NCBI GenBank assembly: GCA_013152715.1 | Contig: JAADFU010000184.1 | Span: 1-51,826 of the forward strand | Direction of reading: 5' to 3' | Source: Calditrichota bacterium | GTDB lineage: Bacteria; Zhuqueibacterota; Zhuqueibacteria; Thermofontimicrobiales; Thermofontimicrobiaceae | Length of the DNA stretch: 51,826 nucleotides | In this document: positions 28,017-35,808 of the stretch, piece after piece | How positions within the stretch are numbered: position 1 is the stretch's first letter | How the letters are laid out: every line of letters starts with the position of its first letter | The notes under the pieces: model-generated | What the model was told of the DNA's origin: nothing | Databases searched by the model: none | The model's input: the letters and a program-made list of their open reading frames with translations, nothing else | Made by a program: the position numbers and the translations under genes

Positions 28017-28121
28017 GTGAATAAAATCATCGTCTCAAATATGAACTTCGCTTTGACAACCGATAGTAATTGGTGGTGGTGGCGTACGTCCATATTTGGG
28101 GAGGATTTATTGACGACTTAA
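28017..28121 (+). CDS. Tryptophan leader peptide (four consecutive Trp codons)
   Basis: A 34-codon ORF with GTG start, GGGAAA seven bases upstream, and TAA at 28119-28121. Codons 19-22 (28071-28082) are TGG TGG TGG TGG, within SNWWWWRTS. Runs of Trp codons in a short ORF ahead of a terminator are the hallmark of ribosome-mediated tryptophan attenuation. When charged tRNA-Trp is scarce, a ribosome would stall here and leave the bases from 28098 onward free. An internal ATG at 28041 would give 26 codons with the same Trp run but has no ribosome-binding site. The peptide itself probably has no function. Confidence 0.9.
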   Translation: MNKIIVSNMNFALTTDSNWWWWRTSIFGEDLLTT

Positions 28122-28185
28122 TTTCAACGATAACAATATGAGAAAAATAAATTCAACCCACTTTTATGAAGGTGGGTTTTTTTTT
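28098..28185 (+). promoter_or_regulatory. Tryptophan attenuator: antiterminator and terminator
   Basis: Two exclusive pairings are visible. Antiterminator: GGGGAGGATTTATT (28098-28111) pairs with AATAAATTCAACCC (28146-28159), 12 of 14 positions including one G-T, plus T28097 with A28160. Terminator: AACCCACTTT (28155-28164) pairs with 28169-28178 over 10 bp with one wobble, then nine T residues. They share 28155-28160. A ribosome stalled on the Trp codons leaves 28098-28111 open, so the antiterminator forms; a ribosome reaching the stop codon covers that segment, so the terminator forms. A strong pause hairpin between the Trp codons and 28098-28111 is not evident. Confidence 0.85.
28155..28185 (+). 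terminator. Attenuator terminator hairpin
   Basis: Ten-base-pair stem (28155-28164 with 28169-28178), loop TATG, followed by T through 28185. It lies ahead of, not behind, the serine-kinase-like gene, so it acts as a conditional stop. Confidence 0.9.
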
Positions 28186-28204
28186 GCCTAAATTCGGAGG
28201 GAAA

Positions 28205-29059
28205 GTGAACACATTGAACGACCAACAGCTAAAGATCGGAGAATTGCCGAAACTGCAAATTATGCCAATCGCGAATATTACTTTTCACGAAGAGCCGGAT
28301 GAAGAGCGTTCCGGAAAACTCATTGAGTATTTGCGCAAAGAGAATAAACTGAAAAATCCTCCTGTCGTCGCTACTTACGGTAAAAATAATCATTACATTT
28401 TATTAGACGGAGCGAATCGAATTACCGCACTGCGTCGATTGCAAATTCCCGATGTTCTGGCGCAAGTGATTGACCTGTTCGATGAGGGGCTTATTTTTCT
28501 TCATTGGCGTCACGCTGTGGAACATTTTTCCAAACGGGAATTTGTGGACAAACTCCGGCAAATCCCTTCAATTAAAATCAATCGAATGGCGGCTGGTACG
28601 CTGCAGTCGAATGAAAATGGGGACTTGCTTTGCCAGATTCTGTTTGGAGACGGCAGCCTTTACGCAGTGCGCGCTCACTCGGATTTATTCCAAAGAGTCG
28701 AAGATTTGAAACAAATCACCGCACTCTACAAAGGCTCCTATTACATGGATCGCGTCAGCTACACCAATCTGCAGCATCTGAAACACAACTATCCTGATTT
28801 TTGTGCGCTTGTCGTTTTCCGGGAATTCACCAAAGAGGAATTGGTCCAGCTAACGGAAAAGAAAATTCTGATTCCCAGCGGCATTACGCGAGTCATCTTG
28901 CCTAAGCGCGCTCTGCGCGTCAACGCGCCATTGGATATTCTAAGATTCGACGTTTCTATTGACCAAAAAAATCATTGGCTGCAGAAGCGCATCAATGAAC
29001 AAATTTCAGACAAATCCATTCGATTTTATCATGAACCAACATTTTTATTTGATGAATAA
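28205..29059 (+). CDS. ParB-fold protein, SbnI/SerK-like free serine kinase (putative)
   Basis: A 284-residue protein with the ParB/sulfiredoxin-like fold of SbnI and SerK, which phosphorylate free L-serine to O-phospho-L-serine. The N-terminal ITFHEEPDEER holds His28-Glu29, and YILLDGANRITALRRL holds Asp68-Gly69. From memory these match the catalytic Glu and Asp regions (E20 and D58) of SbnI. Later ILIPSGITRVILPKRALRVN also fits that family. The start is GTG at 28205 with GGAGG four bases upstream; an in-frame ATG at 28166 lies in the terminator loop and is not credible. It is placed directly behind the Trp attenuator and 40 bases before trpB2. A DNA-binding ParB role is the main alternative but unlikely. 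Confidence 0.75.
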   Translation: MNTLNDQQLKIGELPKLQIMPIANITFHEEPDEERSGKLIEYLRKENKLKNPPVVATYGKNNHYILLDGANRITALRRLQIPDVLAQVIDLFDEGLIFLHWRHAVEHFSKREFVDKLRQIPSIKINRMAAGTLQSNENGDLLCQILFGDGSLYAVRAHSDLFQRVEDLKQITALYKGSYYMDRVSYTNLQHLKHNYPDFCALVVFREFTKEELVQLTEKKILIPSGITRVILPKRALRVNAPLDILRFDVSIDQKNHWLQKRINEQISDKSIRFYHEPTFLFDE

Positions 29060-29099
29060 ATCATCAACCTGACCTACTAATTTAAATGAGGAGTAAGCG

Positions 29100-30464
29100 A
29101 TGAAACAGACAAAAATTTTCCTATCGGAAAATGAAATGCCAAAACAGTGGTACAACATTCTTTCGGACTTGCCCAAGCCAATGCCGCCCGTGTTGCATCC
29201 GGCGACTCATAAGCCCATCGGGCCCGACGACCTGGCGCCTCTGTTCCCAATGGAAATCATCAAGCAGGAAGTCAGCACCGAACGATGGATCGATATTCCG
29301 GAGCAAGTGCGGGATATTTATCGTCTCTGGAGACCGTCTCCGCTCTTTCGCGCGCGTCGGCTCGAAAAAGCGCTCGATACGCCGGCAAAAATCTATTTCA
29401 AGTATGAGGGAGTCAGCCCTGCCGGGAGCCACAAACCCAACACGGCGATTGCTCAGGCCTATTACAATAAGCAGGAAGGCGTCAAACGGATCACGACAGA
29501 AACCGGCGCCGGACAGTGGGGTAGCGCGCTGAGTCTCGCTTGTAATTTTTTTGATATTGAATGCAAAGTCTATATGGTGAAAGTGAGCTACGATCAGAAA
29601 CCGTACCGCAAGTCGATGATTCGCGCCTGGGGCGCCACTATTGTCCCCAGTCCAAGCCCGGATACCAACGCCGGAAGAAGCGTTCTGGAAAGATATCCGG
29701 ACTCGCCGGGAAGTTTGGGAATCGCCATCAGCGAAGCCGTGGAAGATGCGGCGACGCGGGACGACACGAAATATTCGCTGGGAAGCGTGTTAAATCACGT
29801 GCTGCTGCACCAAACAGTGATCGGTCTGGAAGCGAAAAAACAGATGGAAATTGCCGGAGATTACCCGGATGTGATCGTCGGCTGCGTCGGCGGCGGCAGC
29901 AATTTCGGCGGAATCGTCTTGCCCTTTATCAAAGATAAATTGGAAGGAAAAAAATTGCGTGCCATCGCCGTCGAACCGGCTTCCTGTCCGACTTTGACTC
30001 GCGGCCCCTATGCCTACGATTTTGGCGATGAAGCACAAATGACGCCGATGCTGGCGATGTATACGCTGGGACACGATTTTGTGCCTCCGCCAATTCACGC
30101 TGGCGGTTTGCGCTATCATGGAATGGCACCGATTATTAGCCATCTCGTCCGCGAAAAATATGTGGAAGCTGTCGCTTACAAACAATTGGAAATTTTCCAA
30201 TCAGGCGTGCTTTTCAGCCGCGCGGAAGGAATAATTCCAGCGCCAGAGTCCACTCACGCCATTCATGCAACAATTGTCGAAGCGCTGAAGGCAAAAGAAG
30301 CGGGCGTTCCGGTAACCATTCTGTTCAATCTCAGCGGTCACGGACATTTTGACATGGCTTCCTACGACGCCTATTTCGACGGAAAACTACCAGACCACGC
30401 GCTTCCCGAAGACGAAATTAAAAAAGCGCTGGAAGTGACCAAAAATTATCCGCAAATCGACTAA
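29100..30464 (+). CDS. trpB2: Tryptophan synthase beta chain, TrpB2 type
   Basis: A PLP enzyme that joins indole to a serine-derived aminoacrylate to make tryptophan. At 454 residues, with the long N-terminal part ([21 protein letters not shown]), it is the TrpB2 class rather than TrpB1 (about 400). The PLP lysine is Lys112 in [21 protein letters not shown] is the catalytic Glu loop and [10 protein letters not shown] binds the cofactor phosphate. No trpA or other trp gene is adjacent. TrpB2 enzymes have been reported to prefer O-phospho-L-serine, which fits the gene upstream. GAGGAG precedes the ATG, and a strong terminator ends the operon. Confidence 0.93.
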   Translation: MKQTKIFLSENEMPKQWYNILSDLPKPMPPVLHPATHKPIGPDDLAPLFPMEIIKQEVSTERWIDIPEQVRDIYRLWRPSPLFRARRLEKALDTPAKIYFKYEGVSPAGSHKPNTAIAQAYYNKQEGVKRITTETGAGQWGSALSLACNFFDIECKVYMVKVSYDQKPYRKSMIRAWGATIVPSPSPDTNAGRSVLERYPDSPGSLGIAISEAVEDAATRDDTKYSLGSVLNHVLLHQTVIGLEAKKQMEIAGDYPDVIVGCVGGGSNFGGIVLPFIKDKLEGKKLRAIAVEPASCPTLTRGPYAYDFGDEAQMTPMLAMYTLGHDFVPPPIHAGGLRYHGMAPIISHLVREKYVEAVAYKQLEIFQSGVLFSRAEGIIPAPESTHAIHATIVEALKAKEAGVPVTILFNLSGHGHFDMASYDAYFDGKLPDHALPEDEIKKALEVTKNYPQID

Positions 30465-30470
30465 TCTGGT

Positions 30471-30511
30471 TCCCCGGAGCACTTTCTCGTCTGCGGCTCC
30501 GGGGAGTTTTT
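30471..30511 (+). terminator. Intrinsic terminator after trpB2
   Basis: TCCCCGGAGC (30471-30480) pairs with GCTCCGGGGA (30496-30505), then G and five T residues. It closes the two-gene attenuated operon. Confidence 0.92.
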
Positions 30512-30544
30512 CCTCAAAAAAAAAATCGACTATTGAAATAATAT

Positions 30545-30573
30545 TTGATTCATTCATTTTTTTTTCTTAAATT
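30545..30573 (+). promoter_or_regulatory. Candidate promoter for the exonuclease gene
   Basis: TTGATT (30545-30550), 17 bases, TAAATT (30568-30573), about 50 bases before the chosen ATG at 30623. It makes an upstream start at 30545 impossible on the same transcript. Confidence 0.5.
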
Positions 30574-30622
30574 CAGGCAAATCAAAAATAATATCATTTC
30601 AATAGTAAAAACGGAATTTCTC

Positions 30623-31423
30623 ATGAGGCTTGATCTCAAGCGACCGTTAGTCTTTTTCGATCTGGAAACCACCGGATTGGATACGAGTAGCGCGCGCATC
30701 GTCGAAATTGCCATTTTGAAATTATTTCCTGACGGGTCGCAGGATACTTTTCTCACGCTTGTCGATCCGGAAATTCCCATTCCCGCCAGCGCGACGCAGA
30801 TTCACGGCATCAATAATTTTGACGTCATGGACAAACCTCCATTTCGTGAAATTGCCAGGGACGTTTATGAAATAATCAAAGACAGCGACCTTGCCGGCTA
30901 CAATCTCACCAATTACGACATTCCGATTTTGATCAATGAATTCAGGCGGGCGGGAATTGACTATTCCACGGAAAATGTGAATGTCGTGGATGTGCTGACG
31001 ATTTTCCGGCGCAAAGAACGCCGCGATTTGAGTGCTGCTTACCGTTTTTATTGCCACAAAGAATTAGAAGACGCGCACAGCGCGCTAAAGGACGCGCAGG
31101 CGACATTTGAGATTTTAAAAGCGCAGACTGAAAAATATGACGATCTGCCGCAGACAGCGGAAGACCTTCATAGTTTTTGCAATCAACGGAACGATCGTTT
31201 TGTCGATCCTGACAGAAAATTTTATTGGGATAACGGCATCGCCTGCTTTAATTTCGGAAAGTACCGTGGGAAACCGCTGGAAAAAATTGTGGCTTCAAAT
31301 CCCGACTATTTGCAGTGGATGCTGAATCAGGATTTTTCTGAGCCCACTCGCCAAATCATCAGATCAGCGCTCAAAGGAAAATTTCCCGTTCAAAAAAATG
31401 AATCTGCTGAAAACGGTGATTGA
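30623..31423 (+). CDS. DnaQ-like 3'-5' exonuclease (DEDDh)
   Basis: A 266-residue exonuclease of the DnaQ/RNase T superfamily. Metal-binding acidic residues are in FFDLETTGLD (Asp, Glu), AGYNLTNYDIPIL (Asp) and EDAHSALKDAQAT (His and Asp), giving a complete DEDDh set. The C-terminal 60 residues (FNFGKYRGKPLEKI ... YLQWML) form a separate small domain often attached to such exonucleases. I start at 30623 (MRLDLKRPLVFF), since the longer frame would begin inside the promoter. It lies six bases before mutY, so a joint role in DNA maintenance is likely. Confidence 0.9.
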   Translation: MRLDLKRPLVFFDLETTGLDTSSARIVEIAILKLFPDGSQDTFLTLVDPEIPIPASATQIHGINNFDVMDKPPFREIARDVYEIIKDSDLAGYNLTNYDIPILINEFRRAGIDYSTENVNVVDVLTIFRRKERRDLSAAYRFYCHKELEDAHSALKDAQATFEILKAQTEKYDDLPQTAEDLHSFCNQRNDRFVDPDRKFYWDNGIACFNFGKYRGKPLEKIVASNPDYLQWMLNQDFSEPTRQIIRSALKGKFPVQKNESAENGD

Positions 31424-31429
31424 TCACAA

Positions 31430-32512
31430 ATGACAAACCAGCAACGCGCACAGTTCCGCCGCCGTTTATTGCAATGGTACAAGAAGAATCGCCGTTTACT
31501 TCCCTGGCGAAAGACGAGCGATTTTTACTCGATCTGGGTTTCGGAAGTCATGCTCCAACAAACCCAGGTCGTCAAAGTCATCGACTACTACCAGAGATTT
31601 TTGGAGCAGTTTCCGAATGTCAAAACGCTCGCGGAAGCGGAGCTCGAAAAAACGCTCCGCCTTTGGCAGGGACTCGGCTACTATGCCCGGGCGCGCAATT
31701 TGCACCGGGCGGCGCAAATTTTGCTGGATGAATACGACGGTCGCGCGCCGAATAGTGTGAGTGATTTCAAAAAATTGCCCGGCGTTGGCGAATACATCGC
31801 CGCTGCTGTTTACAGTCTGGCGAAAGGTACGCCGCTTCCCGCTATCGACGGCAATGTCAAACGCGTCTTCGCCAGAATTTTTGAGATTGCGGAACCAATG
31901 ACTAACAGCGCCGGAGAGCGCGCCGTCAATCAGGCAGTGCGGTTAGTTTTTGACGATCGCTGCCCCGGCGAATTCAATCAGGCGATGATAGAATTGGGCG
32001 CGCTGATCTGCAAACCGCGAAATCCGCGCTGCGACGACTGCCCGCTCAGTCCATTTTGCGCGTCTTTTGCCAATTCAACGCAACAAGATTTTCCCCGAAA
32101 AAAGAATAAGAATCCGATACCCGAACGTCGTCTCGCCGTTGGTGTAATTTTAAACGAGGGAAAATTTCTGCTCGTGAGGCGAAATCCATTCGGACTGCTC
32201 GGCGGTTTCTGGGAATTTCCCGGCGGAAAAATCGAAGCCGCAGAAACGGCAGCCGATGCGTGCGCGCGACAAATTCAGGCAAAATGCGGAATTGCGGTCA
32301 CCGTGGGGGAAAATATCGGTGTCGTCAAACATTCCTATTCTCATTTCAAAATCGTCGTTCAAATTTTTCTCTGCCAGCCTGTCGTTGCGAAACTGGTGCT
32401 TCGCGATCACGATGATTTTGTCTGGGTAAATTTTGTAGAAAGCCGAGAATTGCCCATCCACGGCGCTCATCTGAAAATAATTGAAATTTTGAAAAAAGAG
32501 GAATTGAAATAA
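31430..32512 (+). CDS. mutY: A/G-specific adenine DNA glycosylase
   Basis: Removes adenine mispaired with 8-oxoguanine. The N-terminal catalytic region has LPWRKTSDFYSIWVSEVMLQQTQV with the catalytic Glu, then the helix-hairpin-helix LPGVGEYIAAAV and the catalytic Asp in AIDGNVKRV. The iron-sulfur loop CKPRNPRCDDCPLSPFC follows the C-x6-C-x2-C-x5-C spacing exactly. A C-terminal NUDIX-like domain (GGFWEFPGGKIEAAE) recognises 8-oxoguanine. The 360 residues are full length. It sits between the exonuclease and a MazG-like gene. Confidence 0.95.
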   Translation: MTNQQRAQFRRRLLQWYKKNRRLLPWRKTSDFYSIWVSEVMLQQTQVVKVIDYYQRFLEQFPNVKTLAEAELEKTLRLWQGLGYYARARNLHRAAQILLDEYDGRAPNSVSDFKKLPGVGEYIAAAVYSLAKGTPLPAIDGNVKRVFARIFEIAEPMTNSAGERAVNQAVRLVFDDRCPGEFNQAMIELGALICKPRNPRCDDCPLSPFCASFANSTQQDFPRKKNKNPIPERRLAVGVILNEGKFLLVRRNPFGLLGGFWEFPGGKIEAAETAADACARQIQAKCGIAVTVGENIGVVKHSYSHFKIVVQIFLCQPVVAKLVLRDHDDFVWVNFVESRELPIHGAHLKIIEILKKEELK

Positions 32513-32528
32513 TTTCAGAAAGGAAAAA

Positions 32529-32864
32529 ATGGAAGAAATTACTCTCCGCCAATGTCAAAATATTGTCGATGATTGGATTCAAACCGTAGGAGTGAAATAT
32601 TTTTCGGAATTGACAAATCTCGCTCAATTAGTGGAAGAAGTCGGCGAAGTTGCGCGGATTATCTCCCGCACTTACGGGGATCAGAGTTTCAAAGACAGCG
32701 ATCAGGGCAAAGATTTGGCAGAGGAGCTAACAGACGTGTTTTTTGTGCTCGTCTGTCTTGCCAATCAGACGGGCATCGATTTGACGGAAGCCTTTCAGAA
32801 AGGAATGGAAAAGAGAACCCGTCGCGATTTTTCCAGACATCGGAATAATGAGAAATTGAAATAA
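32529..32864 (+). CDS. MazG-like nucleotide pyrophosphohydrolase
   Basis: A 111-residue all-alpha NTP pyrophosphatase of the MazG superfamily. The metal-binding pattern is LVEEVGEVAR (ExxE) followed by DLAEELTDVFFVL (ExxD). Family members hydrolyse noncanonical or excess NTPs to NMP and pyrophosphate. The gene is 16 bases after mutY, with AGAAAGGA upstream, which suggests a shared role in avoiding or repairing oxidised bases. It ends at a 13-bp hairpin. Confidence 0.88.
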   Translation: MEEITLRQCQNIVDDWIQTVGVKYFSELTNLAQLVEEVGEVARIISRTYGDQSFKDSDQGKDLAEELTDVFFVLVCLANQTGIDLTEAFQKGMEKRTRRDFSRHRNNEKLK

Positions 32865-32896
32865 GGAACCAGATTTTTTAAAGAAATCTGGTTCCT
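32864..32896. terminator. 13-bp hairpin between convergent mazG-like and pepD genes
   Basis: AGGAACCAGATTT (32864-32876) and its perfect inverse (32884-32896), loop of seven. It fills most of the 46-base gap between convergent genes and probably stops transcription in both directions, although neither side has a long T-run. Confidence 0.65.
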
Positions 32897-32910
32897 GGCA
32901 AGCGAAAAAA

Positions 32911-34377
32911 TTAAGCAAAAATTTCCTTCATCTCTTTCAGCAATTGCGCCATGAAATCCCACACCAGGCCAATTGATTCGACATGAATTTTTTCGTCCGG
33001 CGAATGCGGGTATTTGATGGTCGGGCCGATGGAGATCATATCCATTCCCGGATATTTGTCGCCAATGATGCCGCACTCCAATCCCGCGTGAATGACTTCC
33101 ACGATCGGTTTTTTGTTAAACATGCGTTCGTACAATTCAGCGCTTTTTTTCAGCAACTTGGAATCCATATTTGGCGGCCAGGGCGGATAACCATCGCCGC
33201 TCTTGGCTTGTCCGCCTCCCAATCGTGCAATCGCTTCGATTCTGTAGGTCAATGCGTCCAATCGCGACACAATCGAGCTGCGTTGGCTGGTCAAAGTTTT
33301 GACTTCGCCATTTTCAATACTGACATTGGCAAGATTGTTGGAAGTTTCTACTAAATCCTCGATGTCGGTGGACATCGCAGCGACGCCGTGAGGAACCGCG
33401 TAAACGTAGTTGATTATTTTTTTTGTGCCGTCTGCGGTCGCGATTTTGTTAAAAGTGGCGTTGTTTTCTTTGATGCTGATAGTCAAGTCGGGATCTGTAT
33501 TTTTGTATTCTTTTTTCAGCGTGGCTTCCATGTCAGAAATGACAGACTCTACTTTTTTCAGTTCCGCTTCCGGGAAGAATACCACTGATTCAGAATCGCG
33601 GGGAATCGCGTTGTGAGCGCTGCCGCCGACGTAATCGGCAATTCTCAAGTCCACGCCGGATTTGACTATCTTATCCATGACGCGGCACAATACTTTAATA
33701 GCGTTGGCCTTTTCCATTGCAATATCGATTCCGGAATGGCCTCCCTTCATGCCGCCGGCGATAATTTTAAATTGCTTGTAGTTTGCCGGCGTTGATTCTG
33801 TCTCAAATGGCACAGACGCCGTCGTGTTGATTCCTCCGGCACAGCCAACGGTAAAAACGCCTTCGTCTTCAGAATCAACGTTAATCAGGATTCTTCCCTC
33901 CAGGAATCCTGGCTGCAATTCATTGGCGCCCGTCAAACCGGTTTCTTCGTCAACTGTAAACAATAGTTCTAACGGCGGATGTTCCATTTCTTTGTCCGTC
34001 GCTATTGCCATCGCCATCGCCAAAGCGATTCCGTTGTCCGCTCCTAAAGTAGTTCCGTCCGCAGTCAGCCACTCTCCTTCATAAACCAGCTTGATGGGAT
34101 CTTTTGTAAAATCATGTGTGGATTCCGGCGTTTTTTCACATACCATATCCATGTGCCCCTGAAGTATGACGACAGGAGAATTTTCATAGCCGGGAGTCCC
34201 TGGCGCTTTAATGAGTATGTTGTTCACTTTGTCGGTTTTTACCTCAAATCCGTGTTCCTTCGCCCAATCTTTGAGCCAGTTGGCAATTTTTTCTTCGTGC
34301 TTGGAACAGCGAGGAATTTGCGTGATTTTCTCAAACCACTTCAAAACTTCTCGGGTCTTTGCGTGGGCAATTTCCAT
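32911..34377 (-). CDS. pepD: Xaa-His dipeptidase (aminoacyl-histidine dipeptidase, M20C)
   Basis: A cytosolic zinc dipeptidase of 488 residues, the usual size. Metal-binding elements are VILQGHMDMVCE (His, Asp), TLGADNGIALA (bridging Asp), and LFTVDEETGLTGA (catalytic Glu pair); ILINVDSEDEG and the C-terminal HAGLECGII complete the pattern. It cleaves dipeptides with C-terminal His and other short peptides. It has its own promoter upstream and converges on the MazG-like gene. Confidence 0.95.
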   Translation of the reverse strand: MEIAHAKTREVLKWFEKITQIPRCSKHEEKIANWLKDWAKEHGFEVKTDKVNNILIKAPGTPGYENSPVVILQGHMDMVCEKTPESTHDFTKDPIKLVYEGEWLTADGTTLGADNGIALAMAMAIATDKEMEHPPLELLFTVDEETGLTGANELQPGFLEGRILINVDSEDEGVFTVGCAGGINTTASVPFETESTPANYKQFKIIAGGMKGGHSGIDIAMEKANAIKVLCRVMDKIVKSGVDLRIADYVGGSAHNAIPRDSESVVFFPEAELKKVESVISDMEATLKKEYKNTDPDLTISIKENNATFNKIATADGTKKIINYVYAVPHGVAAMSTDIEDLVETSNNLANVSIENGEVKTLTSQRSSIVSRLDALTYRIEAIARLGGGQAKSGDGYPPWPPNMDSKLLKKSAELYERMFNKKPIVEVIHAGLECGIIGDKYPGMDMISIGPTIKYPHSPDEKIHVESIGLVWDFMAQLLKEMKEIFA

Positions 34378-34469
34378 AAATTTCTCCTCATTTTAATTTT
34401 AAAACGCACAGTATGTTAAAAAAATCAAATCAAACAAACAAATCCAATTTTGTCATGGAATTGAACTTG

Positions 34470-34498
34470 AATATAATAAAAAAATTGTTCAGTGTCAA
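34470..34498 (-). promoter_or_regulatory. Consensus promoter for pepD
   Basis: On the minus strand TTGACA (34493-34498), 17 bases, TATATT (34470-34475), about 90 bases upstream of pepD. Confidence 0.7.
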
Positions 34499-34540
34499 AC
34501 ATAAAATACAAATTTTAGCCGTTACCCGAAAATTGCCTTC

Positions 34541-35452
34541 TTAGATAGAATTGATTTCTTCAAAAATCTTTTTGGAAATCTGGCCTATTAATTCTTGCGC
34601 TTGAACATGATTCTTGATGCCTTTGGTCATCACGACCAAAATGTAAGGATGCTCCGGCGTTAAATAGACAATCGCCGCATCGTGATCTATGCCGGTGATC
34701 CAGCCGGTTTTGTGCGCGACGCGAATTGTGGAAGGCAAATAGCGCGGAATTTTATCTTTGAATCGCTGGTCGACAAGAATGGCAATCATTTCGTCACACG
34801 CCTCAGGCGAGACGACTTCTTTCAGCGCAATTTTTTTCATGATTAAATACATATCGTAAGCATCGGTCGTGTTATTTAATCCGGCGCGAAACGCTTCGAG
34901 GTCTTCTACTCCGCGTAGCACCTGAATATTTTTCGCGCCGATGGAATGCATGGTTGCTGATACATTTTCAGCGCCCACCAGATCGATGAGCAAATTTGTG
35001 GCGAAATTGCTGCTCACCGTGATCATTTGATAGACCAAATCCCGGATGGTCATCTTTTTATTCAGATGTCGATAAACAATATCATCGCTGTCGTCGATCT
35101 CGCTGAGCGAAAATTTGCTGCCATCGACAATGGATCTGAATTCATTCTTCACTTCAATGGAATCGGTCAAGCGAAGACGTCCTTCCTGCGCTTGCTTGAA
35201 AACTTCAATCATCACCGGCGTTTTCATGGTGCTCGCGGCGTGCATTTGCACTTTTTCGTTAATGAACAAACTTGCCCCGCTCGGTAAATCTTCAAAAGCG
35301 ACGGCGACTGTTGCCTGCGGAAAATCTGCGCACAAACGCTCGATTTCCTGTTTTAATTTTTCCGTATCCAATGTTTTTTTGGCGCAACCAGATAACATGA
35401 AAACTATCCCTGTCAATAAAATTAGCGGTATTTTTTTCCAAAAATGTTTCAT
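34541..35452 (-). CDS. Class A beta-lactamase-like serine hydrolase lipoprotein
   Basis: A 303-residue protein with a perfect lipobox LSGC (Cys23), so it should be membrane anchored. Active-site elements of class A beta-lactamases are present: S74-T-M-K77, an S-S-N in place of the common SDN, the omega-loop RGVED with a Glu in the expected place, and HKTGWITG as the KTG box. It could hydrolyse beta-lactams or be a related DD-peptidase-like enzyme; sequence alone does not decide. It has its own promoter and no regulator gene nearby. Confidence 0.85.
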   Translation of the reverse strand: MKHFWKKIPLILLTGIVFMLSGCAKKTLDTEKLKQEIERLCADFPQATVAVAFEDLPSGASLFINEKVQMHAASTMKTPVMIEVFKQAQEGRLRLTDSIEVKNEFRSIVDGSKFSLSEIDDSDDIVYRHLNKKMTIRDLVYQMITVSSNFATNLLIDLVGAENVSATMHSIGAKNIQVLRGVEDLEAFRAGLNNTTDAYDMYLIMKKIALKEVVSPEACDEMIAILVDQRFKDKIPRYLPSTIRVAHKTGWITGIDHDAAIVYLTPEHPYILVVMTKGIKNHVQAQELIGQISKKIFEEINSI

Positions 35453-35490
35453 TCCCGATCTCCTGCAGGCTCATTTTAATTACCGCCCTT

Positions 35491-35519
35491 ATAATAGCGA
35501 AACAATTCATTAAAATCAA
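35491..35519 (-). promoter_or_regulatory. Promoter for the beta-lactamase-like gene
   Basis: On the minus strand TTGATT (35514-35519), 17 bases, TATTAT (35491-35496), about 40 bases before the start. The rest of the 356-base divergent spacer (35453-35808) shows no ORF; TTGACG at 35768-35773 may belong to a weak promoter of the HAD gene. Confidence 0.6.
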
Positions 35520-35808
35520 GTTTTTTCATGGTGTTATTCAAATTTTATAAAATTTCTCTTGATTTTTTAATTTCAATTAATTAACTTTAGGCGCTAATGA
35601 ATTTCCCGCTAATTCAAATTTTATCATACATAAATTCCTGCACAAATCTGACAAAGTAGGAAAGCGACGACGTAGCGATTTGTGATGTGAAAAAAATATT
35701 TTGTTTGTCAGAAATCTAAAATAAATTCCTCCCCGATGGTTTTTTTAATACAATTTGAAATAGAAGTTTGACGCGATATTGTATTCGCCCTGAAATTATT
35801 TTGAAGCT

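Noticed and set aside
28071-28082. Trp-codon run pairing directly with the terminator arm
   Set aside because: Only the four-base GTGG/CCAC match is possible; the pairing of 28098-28111 with 28146-28159 is far stronger.
28041-28121. ATG at 28041 as start of the leader peptide
   Set aside because: It keeps the Trp codons but has no ribosome-binding site; GTG at 28017 has GGGAAA at a suitable distance.
28205-29059. Chromosome-partition ParB or DNA-binding regulator
   Set aside because: There is no ParA neighbour, no helix-turn-helix that I can see, and the context and residues fit SbnI/SerK better.
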